Notes under the pieces: generated by a model
What the model saw: the letters and a program-made list of their open reading frames with translations, nothing else
The model's database searches: none
What the model was told of the DNA's origin: nothing
Position numbers and translations under genes: made by a program
DNA from: Cryptomeria japonica
Taxonomy: Eukaryota; Streptophyta; Pinopsida; Cupressales; Cupressaceae
NCBI RefSeq assembly: GCF_030272615.1
Contig: NC_081406.1
Span: forward strand, 458,704,072 to 458,768,071
Direction: 5' to 3'
Length of the DNA stretch: 64,000 nucleotides
Part shown: piece by piece, positions 22,301 through 32,935 of the stretch
How positions within the stretch are numbered: the first letter of the stretch is position 1
Layout: each line of letters opens with the position of its first letter

Positions 22301-24070
22301 ATTATCCTTGTATTCCCCAGCACAACCTCAGCTTGAGCAGCAGCAAGCTGTTTGGCCTATTTTGGGCGACGAATCTGAAGAAATTGACTCTATTAATCAC
22401 CTTATGATGATTAATAAAGTGCCACTCATGCAGTTATATGATGAAGAATCAATTCTTTATAAGGTCCTGATAAATGAATTAATAGAAGACCAAGAATTGC
22501 AGGAATTGGTTCTGAATATTGCAGGTTTGGACTTTCTTATGGCCACTGATATCTTGCATACCTTGTTGCTACAGGAATTGTCTTATTCTCATTTTTCTGA
22601 TATAAATCAGATTCATCTTACTATCAAGATAGAGGTGGAATGGAATAAATATTTGAACATCAATAAGAATATAATAGACACTCAAAAGGATAGCCTAGTA
22701 GACTTGCTGAAACTCCATAGAAATGCTTTTGCATGGGATTACAAGGATATGAATGGAAGTGATCTAGCAGTTTGTACTCATCGCATTTACATAAAGGATG
22801 AGAGTTGCCCCTTCAGACAACCTCAAAAAAGAGTCAACCCTGCCTTGAAGGAGATAGTTAAAGAAGAATTGTAGAAATTGTTGAAAGCTAGGTTTATCTA
22901 TCCTATCTCTAACAGTCAATGGGTATCACCTTTGGTGATAGCTCCTAAAAAGGAAGGAAAATGGAGAGTATGTGTTGATTATAGAGCCTTGAACTTAGCC
23001 ACAAGGAAGGATCATTTTCCACTACCATTTGTGGATCAGGTATTGGATTCTCTTGCTGGTAAGAGATATTTTTCATTCCTGGATGGATTTAGTGGCTATA
23101 ATCAGATACAAATAGCTCTTGAGGATCAAGAGAAAACAACATTTACTTGCCCATGGGGCACTTATGCATATTCTGTTCTTCCTTTTGGGTTGTGTAATGC
23201 TCCAACCACTTTTCAAAGGGCAGTGATTAGTATTTTTTTTATATTTCTCAAGATATTATGGAAATTTACATGGATGACTTTACAAATTATAGCTCTGAAT
23301 TTGATCAAGCATTAGGTAATTTGAAGAAAGTTTTGCAGCAGTGTGAAGACTACAACTTGTCTCTAAATAGTGAGAAGTGTTTCATTATGATGGAAGAAGG
23401 AATATTCCTTGGTCATCATATATCTGTACATGGCATACAAGTGGATCGAGAAAAGATTGAGGTTATTCGGCATATTAATGACCCTGTGAAGCAGCAAGAT
23501 GTGAGAAGTTTTCTTGGCCATGATGGATACTACAGAAGGTTTATCAAAGATTTTAGCAAAATTGCAAGTCCCTTATATTCACTAGTTACTAAAGATGCAG
23601 AATTTAAATGGACCTCAGCATGCAATGAAGCTTTTTTAAAGCTTAAGCCTGCTTTGACTCAAGCACTAGTTCTAAAAGGACCTAATTGGTCTCTACCATT
23701 CCAAATCCATACTAATGCATCTGATTATGCCGTAGGAGCAGTGCTGGGACAAAAAGTTGACAAGTTGGAAAATGCAATATATTATATCAGCAAGAATTTG
23801 CAGGGACCTGAATTGAATTATACAGTTACTGAAAAGGAAATGCTAGCTGTCATACAGGCCCTTAACAAGTTTAGACACTATATTATAGGGTATCCCATAT
23901 TTATGCATACTGATCATACTACAATTAGATATCTCATGAATAAGCCATCAATCACCGAAAGACTGGCTCGCTGGTTATTGTTGATGCGGGAATTTGATAT
24001 CACAGTTGTTGATAAGCCAGAGAAGTCTAATGTTGTTGCAGATTATCTTTCACGTCTTCAATTGCTGGAA
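22300..24070 (+). pseudogene. gypsy-1 reverse transcriptase and RNase H
   Basis: Between protease and RT lies a linker with the block LDLLKLHRNAFAWDYKDM-like (about 22700). RT landmarks are WVSPLVIAPKKEGKWRVCVD, YRALN, FSFLDGFSGYNQI (motif A Asp), LPFGLCNAP and YMDD (23267-23278). A stop at 22873 and an extra T in a T-run near 23236 break the frame. RNase H has lost its first catalytic Asp: TNASDYAVGAVLGQ, Asn at 23714-23716 (G->A). VTEKEMLAV and MHTDHTTIRYL keep the later acidic residues. It ends near the KSNVVADYLSRL block. Confidence 0.93.
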
Positions 24071-24284
24071 GACTCTACAATGATAGATGACACTTTTTCA
24101 GATGAGCATTTGTTTCTCATACAGGCTCATACTCCATGGTATGCTGATATTGCCAACTATTTAGCTGCAGCTAAAATGTCAATTTCTTTTTCTCCTAAGG
24201 AAAGAAGGTTGCTAGTTGAAAAAAGTTTTAACTTTTCATGGATTGTTGATTGTCTATTTTATACTGGACCTAACCAAGTCATGT

Positions 24285-25557
24285 GAAGATGTTTCAGAGA
24301 AGATGAAACATATGACATCCTACATGCATGTCATGATGAGCCATGTGGAGGTCATTTTGCTGCCAAAAGGACATCATTTAAAATACTCAATATCAAATAC
24401 TATTGGCCTACATTACACAAGGATGCAACTCAGGACACAAGGAAATGTGACAGATGTTAGCGAATGGACAGACCTATAAAATCTGATGAGATGTCACTAT
24501 ATCCTCAAATATCTTTTACACCATTTGACAAGTGGGGATTAGATTTTGTTGGCCCCATTAAGCCACCTTCTAATGGAAAATCTTATATCTTGGTATGTAC
24601 AGACTATGTGACAAAATGGATAGAAGCTAGAGCTATGCAACATGCAAGAGATAATAAGGTGGCTGAGTTTGTCTATGAAGAAATATTTACAAGGTATGGA
24701 GTACCAAGGGAAATTGTCTCAGATCAGGGACCTCAATTTACATCAACATTGATAAAAGCTTTGGTCAATGAATACAATATAAGACACAGGAAATCTACTC
24801 CATATCATCCACAGTCTAATGGACAAATAGAAGTTACCAATAGAGAGCTTGAGGCTATTCTCACAAAAATAGTGTCTATCGACAAGAAACATTGGTCTCA
24901 TCAACTTTCAGAGGCAATTTGGGCATATAAAACAACATGGAAAACATCAATTGGATTCACACCTTTTGAGATGGTTTATGGCAAAATGGCAATGATGCCT
25001 ATTGAATTTGAGCATAAAACCTTGAGAACAACTCTACAACTGAATATGACATTGCCTAAAGCACAGAAGGAACGCATTCAACAGCTAAATGTTCTTGATG
25101 AATGGAGGAAGATAGTTGTTCAACAGATAGAATTGATTCAAAACCAAAGAGCAAGATGGCATGATAAATATATCAGAGAAAAGAAATTCAAAGTTGGTGA
25201 TTGGGCACTCCTGTATGGTTCCAGATATAAGGATGCTATGGGAAAACTCCGAACAAGGTGGTAGAAGATGTTTTTCAGAATGGAGCAGTCCGGTTGTCCA
25301 CAATAGATCCTGTTCGATTTAAACTCTTAGTGAATGGACACTGACTACGACTTTATCACAAGCTAGCTACTAGAGAAGAGTTCCTAGAGCAGTTTGCTTT
25401 CCAAAGTGAAATAAAAGTTCCTGCAGCAAATGGCAAGGTTCCTGCAGCAACTGCCAATGATTCAGTATCAATTCATGAGCTTCCTGTTGCACTTGAGTAT
25501 GTTGATAAAGGTGATGTTCCTGCAGCCTCTGTAGTGAACTTATTCACCATATCATAA
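24285..25557 (+). pseudogene. gypsy-1 integrase
   Basis: The HHCC zinc region spans 24310-24470 (PCGGHFAAKRT, YYWPTLHKDA, CDRC). A TAG at 24458 follows CDRC where Gln is usual. The catalytic core is intact: D at 24542-24544 (DFVGPI), D at 24722-24724 (SDQGPQF) and E at 24830-24832 (GQIEVTN), with a D-35-E spacing. The C-terminal GPY-type region lost a short stretch at about 25260, so the frame shifts, and a TGA near 25342 interrupts it (likely CGA->TGA). The tail repeats VPAA (25416, 25437, 25515) and ends at 25555-25557. Integrase is the best preserved domain of the element. Confidence 0.93.
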
Positions 25558-26012
25558 TAAAATATTTTCATGGGAATATTGTTCTTTGTACATAAAGTTC
25601 CATCCACTACATTCCATTCCACTTTCTTACCTGTCACTTCATTTCATTTCGCCATCATTTTCACCTAATTGCAGATACATGTATATTGTACTTTATTTTA
25701 ATTATGTATTTATTAGTTCATTATGATTTTTATCTTGTTTAAATCCACTCCAAACCCGAAATCTTGTTAGCCTATGTGGACACGTGCTAGGTTAAGTTGG
25801 GGGGGGGTACTTTATGGTCCTTTTTCCAATAAGATTTATTATCAATTTTTTTGATATCCTGAATTGATTTCCTAACTGGCATTACTTATGATGATTATTA
25901 TTTCATGCAAGTGAATAATAAGGTCTGCCGCCAAAATTAAGATATGTAGATTTTAGTTTTTTGTGAAACTGTCAAACATTTTGGTGAAGCTGCAGAAGTA
26001 TCAGAGTAAAAG
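25558..26012 (+). other. gypsy-1 spacer between integrase and accessory ORF
   Basis: About 450 bp without a gene, AT-rich. It contains a GGTTAAGTTGGGGGGGG run at about 25792-25807 that resembles an internal polypurine tract; plant gypsy elements often have such a second tract before their 3' ORF. Confidence 0.5.
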
Positions 26013-27990
26013 ATGGGTGGTGATCTAATTTGCCATGAGCCAACAGTCCACAAAGGGTTGCTGCAGGATGTTGTTTGTGAGCATTATTTCCGAAACCACG
26101 GCTGGCTGGATTATTTTTTGAAAATCAGGGATTACAGCGATGAAATAACTGTGGAATTTATGCATTCCTTTGATGAAGGAGAAGCTATAGTTAAAGGGTT
26201 GAGGGTAATTTCTATGGAGCAGTGAATTGCAGAGGTCATAGGGTTGTTGCAGGAAGGAGAACTCTTTCCTGAATCAAAAGATGCAAGGAGTGCTAGGGCA
26301 GAGTTCACAATTTCCACTAACATACCCTTAATGGTGGACAGACAAGGGACTAGAAGGGTTTCTTTACTAGCATATTGGCCTCAGGTAGCTCTGTATGTTA
26401 TGAAATATATTACATGTGAAGGACGGTATTTAAATCTGCATTCACCTCATTTTAAGTTACTTAGTCATCTGCATCATGGCCGGCGAGTTAATGTCCCAAA
26501 TTTCTTGTATCATCTCATTTCTATAAGTGTTAAGGAGATTAGAAAATATGGAAATTGCTCTGTTAGCCATCATGGACTGGTTAAGTTACTTATACAACGG
26601 TGCCTGAGAGACGTTTCATAAATGGAATGGGGTGTGTTTGAGGATATTCTGCAATTTAGGGTTGATGAAGCCCCTATTGCGAATAATCCGCCGACTCAAG
26701 AAGAGATTGTAGCAGAAGATCTTTCTGGTGAAGATGAGGGTTTGCTGGTTGCTGAAGGAGCCACAATTATTATGGAAGGAAATATTGAAGCAGAGTCAAT
26801 CGAAGAACAACCCTCTACTTCTCTTCAAAGAGATTCACTTGTTTTGCAAAGGGAAGGAAAAGAATTGGAAAATGATAAATCAGATGAAGAATTTGTTATC
26901 CGGCCGCAGGAAGTGCATATTCCTCCTGCAACCAAGAGGCATCGAGCAAAAACAAAAACTTCTGCATCTGTTTCAAAAGTGTATGTAAGGAGAACAAGAA
27001 GGAGGACACAGAAGATGCAACCTGTGAGTAATCCATCAGAGGTTATTGCAGTAGAAAATTTGGAAGAAGAAGATGCTGCAGAGAAGGAAATTCAAGAAAA
27101 CCCTACAAAAGAAGAAATTCAAGAAGAAGTTGTAATGGATAAGCTAGCAAATCTTGCTTCAGTGGAATTGCAATGTGAAGAGACTGTTGATGATGTTCTA
27201 CAACAACATGAAGAAAATGTGGGAGATATGCCAACTCAGAATGAGGAGTTTGTTGAAGAAATCCCACGGTCTAAGGTAGGACCTATTAGACCTCCTTCAT
27301 CCCTAACTAGTTTATCAATTGCTTTAACATTGTTTAGGCAATGGGAAATAGAGAAGGATGGGTTGTAGGGGATAATTAATAAGCAACAAAAAGAGATTGA
27401 AAAGAAAGATAATAAAATTAAAGAATTAGAAGCTAAGGTAGAAGAGATTTATGGTATGGTTCCTGAGATGTAGTGTAGGGCACCCCAAGAATTTATGCAG
27501 TACATTTGAAAGAGCAGTATCTGAATTTTAGACTAAACCGCATTGTTAGGGACCTTAATCCATCCTTGGAAACACCTGAGGAATTCTATCATGCTTACCA
27601 AACCTCTCTACATGCTATAAGGAATTTGTTATGTGAATTATATTTACATAACTATACTCTACCCCAAGACAAAGAATGGAATCCTTTATTGTATATTGGG
27701 GATATCCATCTCAGAGCTTTAATGTCATGGATCCAAAATGAGATGATCATAGGACCACAAGCCAGGGAGTTTGAAAAATTAGAACTTGACTGTCCATTGC
27801 CATTGAGGAGGGAATCAGAAGCACCAAGGGTTCTGTATTATGATTGAAAAAAGTTGCTAATAAGAGATGATGTTAGTAAGATAGTACTTCCAATGAGAGA
27901 GGAAGTCTATCAAGCGTATGAGCATTTGGTTCAGATCCACAAGACAACCACACTAGAAGGGATAACTCAATGCTGAATCATCTACCAGAT
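26013..27990 (+). pseudogene. gypsy-1 accessory ORF between integrase and 3' LTR
   Basis: An extra ORF of about 650 codons, unrelated to pol. The N-terminal region (26013-26620) holds HYFRNHGWLDYFL, GLRVISMEQ-IAEVIGLL, KYITCEGRYLN and VKEIRKYGNCSVSHHGLVKL. Its layout resembles the so-called putative plant transposon protein family (PF20167-like) often found downstream of pol; I cannot run the profile. A K/E-rich acidic linker follows (26622-27368), then a heptad-like coiled coil (KQQKEIEKKDNKIKELEAKV, about 27379-27440) and a C-terminal region to about 27990. Stops at 26223 and 26619, and a frameshift near 27500, make it non-functional. Function is unknown; some authors call such ORFs env-like, but I see no signal peptide or membrane segment. 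Confidence 0.7.
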
Positions 27991-28330
27991 CATTTAAAAT
28001 TGGGAGAACCTTACTCATTACAGAATTTTCATGCAGCCATACAAAGAGCCTCCAGATACATATAGCTAGGTGGGGAGAAATCCAATAACTGGTTGCCATT
28101 AATCTTTCAGCCTCCGATCCTTATGTGGCCACTTTTGGCATGCCAACCAACAAAACAAAATTATGATGCAGTTGTAGAAGGAACAAGTAGATGGTCCAGG
28201 TTGGAGAAAATGAAAGGATTTTATTAGAATTTGCCTTCCAAGGGAACCATATAGGACACTATTGGTGATTTTAGAGTTTTAGCAAAAATCAGAAATTTTC
28301 CTTTTGCTGCAGGAGCACCAAACCCTTAAA
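27991..28330 (+). other. gypsy-1 3' untranslated stretch
   Basis: Possible continuation of the accessory ORF in broken frames; I see no recognisable domain. It leads directly into the polypurine tract. Confidence 0.45.
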
Positions 28331-28341
28331 GTTGGGGGGCA
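28331..28341 (+). promoter_or_regulatory. gypsy-1 polypurine tract
   Basis: GTTGGGGGGCA, preceded by AAA, sits right before the TG of the 3' LTR. The GTTGGGGGG core matches the internal run near 25800. Confidence 0.8.
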
Positions 28342-29609
28342 TGAGAAGTCGATGCTTTGACATGTTTTTTATCATGACTCTTAGGTTTTTTGGTATCTTT
28401 TGGGTTGCATTGTGATAGTAAAGTATTGTGAATTGACTATATTTAATCCATGCTTTAAAACTAAACTTAAGAAATCATGTTTGAACTTTGTTGGTTAATT
28501 CCTACAGCCATGCCAATTTATTCCTATAGCCAAATGATTTGTCCCTATGATATGTGGATTATTTAGGATAATGTCATATGTGAGTTAATGAATGTATTAA
28601 TTAAGTAAGATACATATGCATGTCCTTGTATGTTATTTTTTGTTTTAGTGCAGATAATAATTGATGCTGCGGTAGATGATTTTCTTTCACGCCTAAGGAC
28701 TGGAGAATCACGTTCAGATAACTGGAGGTCAAACTAAAGGGGATTCAAGCAAGCGCAATGTATTGCATAATTAGAGTAGTTATACTTCACCATGGGTGTT
28801 TAACTCTAGTGCATATTGAATTCACAAAATATCACTTTGGCGTGCAAAGACTGTGGTTTGGTTTCAGATCCACGGTTCTTGTAGCCAATCTCTACGTTAT
28901 CTCCTTCATCTGACAATTATTCGCCTCTTCTTCTAGGCGTAACTTGAGTTGTCCATTGTAGTTGATCTTTTCTTTATAACAAGCTCTTCCTTCTTTCTTA
29001 GAGTTAGACAAGATGGAAAGGAATTGAGCAGAGTTTTGTCAAGCATTCTGAATTTTTCTCTTTTGGAATATGTAATCATTTTCAGGAAGAAATGAATAAG
29101 AATATGTTGTTCTGATCTGTTAAATAGTACTTTGCTAGGAGTTTGATATCACTCATCCAAGGGGGCCCACTTGGTGAGTGATCCTGTGTTTATGGTCATT
29201 GAAGTTAGTTTTTACTTAGTTGCAGTAGAAGTTCATGACTAGATTGTTCCTACAGCCACTGGAAATAGATCCATTGACTGTTCCTACAGCCAAGACAGAA
29301 TGGTGTGATTTCTGTTATTTTCATTAGATCATTTCAGTAGTGTTTTGTGAAGCTTTCATGTAGCCTTTTATGATTTCCATTCCTTGCTTTCCTTTCTGCA
29401 TAATGTTAGTCAGTGCAGTAATGCAGAATAATCATTTAAGGAGCTTAGTGCATATATATTGCAGACCCATTTCAAGTTTTACATTCCTGGATTGATAACT
29501 AAATGAACACCAACCATGAAAATAGTAAACTCGACCATATGAATGTCCAAACTTCGGATTGAGATTTCAATTAGAGGTATTATTATTATCATTATAGTTG
29601 GGGTAGACA
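28342..29609 (+). repeat. gypsy-1 3' LTR
   Basis: A 1268-bp copy of the 5' LTR, beginning TGAGAAGTCGATGC and ending GGGGTAGACA. It has about 22 extra bases near 28507-28530, which duplicate the CCTACAGCC-type motif. Many scattered differences from the 5' copy, mainly transitions, suggest an old insertion. Confidence 0.93.
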
Positions 29610-29614
29610 GGGGG
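29610..29614 (+). repeat. gypsy-1 target-site duplication, right copy
   Basis: GGGGG directly follows the CA of the 3' LTR and pairs with 18577-18581. Confidence 0.8.
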
Positions 29615-31129
29615 GTCTGAATGTTTTCATGGAATGGCTAAGTGGGAAAGATCCCACAATCACTGGCTATTTCATCAAGAACTAGAAAAATGACAAAATT
29701 CTTATCGGATCGTAGATGGTGAATATTGATGAGGAGGTCATCGCCGAGGCCATGGGGATGACAACCGAGGGAATGAAATTTTATAGGGACAGAGGCATAT
29801 CAGATAAAGTAGCAGACAAGTTTCCTGTTATGGATGAAGAGAGGAGAAAGATGATTAAAATCGACAACTCCTACCATGCCCCAAAGAGAATTTGTAGGCC
29901 ATGGAGGTTTGTCTTATTCGCTTCTATTGAATACATTACCTTAGATGGTAGGTTTACCAAAGCCTACGGGTATCAATTCGTTTTACTCAACCATTTCTGT
30001 CATGGTGAAAAGGTTAGCCTTCCCTATTACCTTGCATGCTCAATGGATCATACTATAAAAGAGATCCAGAAGGACCCTAAGGGTGATCATGCCCTCCATC
30101 AGGGGCTCATGGTCATGGTTTATAAAATGCTCAAGGGGAAGTGCATTGAAAAGCCTATTAAGGGCAAAAATGGAAGAGATGTGACAACAGAGAGTGAAGC
30201 TAGTGATTTTAACTTTGAATTGGAGACCGAGGGAGAATCGGAAGAAACTAGCAAAAAAGGGAGGAATAGGGCCAAGAAGAGAAGGATTATTGTGGAATCA
30301 CGTATGTCGGATTTTGAAACCGACTACTTTGAGAAAAAAATTGTTAAAAAAAAGAAAGGGAAAGCTACTGGAAAATAGGCTCAGAGAAATAATACTAAAA
30401 AGGGTAATAATTCTGATATCAACCATATTCTAGTTGATTCTAAGGAGGAGAATAAAGAAAACAAGAAGGTTGAGAGTTAGGATAAAGATGGGGAGGGCAG
30501 CCCGGTTCTGGACAATATAGAGGCAGTGAATACCACAAGTCTGCATAAGGAGGATAAAGGGGATAAAAGTGGCAGTGGTGACAATGATACTATTAAGGCC
30601 TTCTATGAGACCATCGCGACCATGGTGAAGGATATCAGTAGTTTGAAAATAGATACTCAGGCTATTGCTAGAGTTATGGTTGGTGATAAGCCCTTGGCTG
30701 AACATGTTAAAGAATTGGTTGCCATTCTGCATAATGTGGAAGCTATTGAATGTATGGTTGGAAAAATCATAGCTACGGAAAAAAAGGTCAATGATATGGG
30801 AGATAGAATGAAAATGGAAATCAAAATGAATGATTTCGACAGCAGAATTGACAGGTTGGAAAACAACATCAAGAAGATTACTGACCAAAATTTCCAAATC
30901 CTCAAATTGTCGGTGGACAACATGAACATCCTTATCAATAGGTTCGAGAACAAAGCCGAGAAGGATGGTGATAAAGAGTAGTTGGACAAGAAGGGTCATG
31001 AAAGGAGGACCAGAGCCAACACAAAGATTAAGGGTGACATCAAAGGTCGTGAGCTGGAGGAACTGAAGAACTTAGTGAACAACATGAAACAAATGGTTGT
31101 TCACACTGAGAAAATTATGAATAGTATTT
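29615..31129 (+). pseudogene. LINE 3' accessory ORF, main part
   Basis: This continues the ORF begun at 18494. The globular part (to about 30130) reads GLNVFMEWLSGKDP, VNIDEEVIAEAMGM, PWRFVLFASIEYITLDGRF, YQFVLLNHFCHG and HTIKEIQK...HQGLMVMVYKML; these align by eye with the gypsy-1 accessory ORF. A basic/acidic linker follows (30150-30480; KKGRNRAKKRRI). The last part (30526-31129) is a predicted coiled coil (DSRIDRLENNIKKITDQNFQ). Stops lie at about 29684, 29713, 30376, 30478 and 30979. It stands between RNase H and the LINE 3' untranslated region, so it looks like a third LINE ORF. Function unknown; RNA or chromatin binding would be a guess. Confidence 0.68.
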
Positions 31130-31349
31130 AGATTTCAGTTGGTGTCCTGGCTTTTGTCTTTTTGTTGTCTATGTGCTTTCATTTCGCTGTCTGTTCTGGG
31201 TTTTTAATGTTATGTTATGTTAGCTGATCCCTGTCGATGGGCTCATCTTGTCTTTTAAAATTGATCAGACACTTTTTATAGCTGATTTGTTTTCCTGGTT
31301 TGTACAAGGTTCGGGTACCTTTCAAATACCCGCTTTTACTTAATCAAAA
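31130..31349 (+). other. LINE 3' untranslated region with terminal hairpin
   Basis: Ends with a hairpin, CGGGTA (31312-31317) and TACCCG (31327-31332) around a 9-base loop, then a short tail CTTTTACTTAATCAAAAC. In some plant L1 lineages a 3' stem-loop is recognised by the reverse transcriptase. Gypsy gag text begins at about 31350; the exact junction is uncertain by several bases. Confidence 0.65.
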
Positions 31350-32935
31350 CAAATAAGGTCTTAATTGAGAAAGGTATCATCAATATATTCAAAGAAAATA
31401 AAAAAGATTTGAAAGGAAATGATAAGCCACGATTTTGGAACAATAACAAGAACATGGTAAATGATGGCGTTTTAGATTCTAACACAGTGAGACCAAAAAT
31501 CACTCTTTCAGGACCAAGTTCTTCTATAAACAACCAAGTAAATACTCAAGAAACTTCAAAACCATGAAGGAAATACACCCCATTGGGAGAACCACTTGAG
31601 TCGGCTTTTAGGAAGCTAGTAGAAAATAAGCTAATAACAATTCCAGACAATCCTCCATATGAACCAAAAGTCAAACCAAATTGGTAGAATGATGATGAGT
31701 ATTGCGAATATCACAAGAGCAAGGGACATAAAACAAGAAATTGCCATCACTTGAAGAACATTATTAAAGATCTTATTGATAAAGGTGACATTGTGATTGA
31801 TGGACATGCATCCAATCAAGAACATAAGATTTTTAAGGAACCATTCCCTAAACATGACAAGGGAAAATCCAAAGCCACAGATAATCAAGCCAACTATAAC
31901 AAAATGTCCTATGACTATGATCCAATCGTTAACCATATTTCAATTGACAAGTATGTTTCTACTATTATCATAAAGGACAAAACACTTGAGAGTTCTACCC
32001 AAAGAACCAAAGTTATCCTAAAAGGCATTGGAACTTCTTCTGAATCTAAATTTGAATGTAATGTCACAATTCGTCGTGGTAAGGTCACCCTGTATGGTGC
32101 TCTAGCTAAAACCACCACTTCCTCATCGGCCAAACCTGAGTACAACCTAGTAGAATAGTTAGGGAAGACACCTGCACTTATCTCAATCCTAGAACTATTG
32201 TGTATCTTTGCTTCACATAAAACCATACTTGACAAAGTCCTAAGAGAAAATTTTGTACCCACTGATCTGAACGTGGACCAATTTCTAGTCATGGTGGGAT
32301 ACCTTTCCATTTCGCATATTCTTACATTTACATAAGCTGATGATGCTTCCGTAACCTAGCCTCATAATGCACCTTTACATATTGAAGCCTTTATCTATAA
32401 AAACTACCTCAAACAAGTCTTATAGATGGAGGAGCAGGTCTAAACATTTGTAAATTGAGTACTATTAAACAATTGGGATATTCTGAAAAAGCTATGAATT
32501 CTACACATGCAATAACCATAAAATCATATGATGACGAAGGGCATTTAGCCAATGGCATAGTCACCTTACCTATCAGAGTAAGGTCATTCACGAAGGATGT
32601 GGTTTGTCAAGTCCTTGATCTAGATCTCACATACAATATACTCTTGGGATGCCCATGGATTCATGAAATAAGAGTTATTCCCTCAATATATCATCGATGT
32701 ATCAAGTTCCCATACAATAGATTTGAAGTGACCATCAAATGTGATCTGAATCCATTCATATATTGCAATAACCTATGAGCAAGATTGTAAATAACAATCC
32801 CAGTCAATCAATAAGTTGTTCCATCTTCAACATAGGTTGATCCTGAATCGTTGAAAGCTTCTACATCCAAACAAACAGAGATCAAAGAAAAGTTCAATAT
32901 TAAAGACCTGGGATGTGGTGAATATATCTTTCATG
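31350..32935 (+). pseudogene. Gypsy gag-protease fragment
   Basis: The 3' part of gag and the protease of a second gypsy lineage. Gag shows EKGIINIFKENKK and a zinc-knuckle-like CEYHKSKGHKTRNCHHLKN at about 31705-31761. After a linker, a retropepsin-like site reads LIDGGAGLNIC near 32421-32453, followed by LDLTYNILLGCPWIHEIRVIP (split by no stop) and CIKFPYNRFEVTI. Frameshifts or stops lie at 31567, 31687, 32156 and several points between 32336 and 32430. RT and integrase are absent: at about 32935 the text changes to PMD-gene sequence. The LINE 3' end inserted upstream at about 31349. Confidence 0.82.

Larger units (their letters stand above)
18582..29609 (+). mobile_element. gypsy-1, complete Ty3/gypsy retrotransposon with accessory ORF
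   Basis: An 11.0-kb element with LTRs at 18582-19825 and 28342-29609, a tRNA-Asp-type primer site, gag, protease, RT, RNase H and integrase in gypsy order, then an additional ORF between integrase and the 3' LTR. The tRNA-Asp primer site and DLGA protease resemble the Athila/Tat side of plant gypsy elements, which often carry extra ORFs. It lies inside the LINE accessory ORF. All ORFs carry stops or frameshifts. Confidence 0.94.

Noticed and set aside
31139-31240. Hydrophobic stretch after the LINE coiled-coil ORF (GVLAFVFLLSMCFHFAV) as a membrane anchor
   Set aside because: It follows a stop and lies in the T-rich 3' untranslated region; LINE-2 has no equivalent in frame, so a real membrane segment is not supported.
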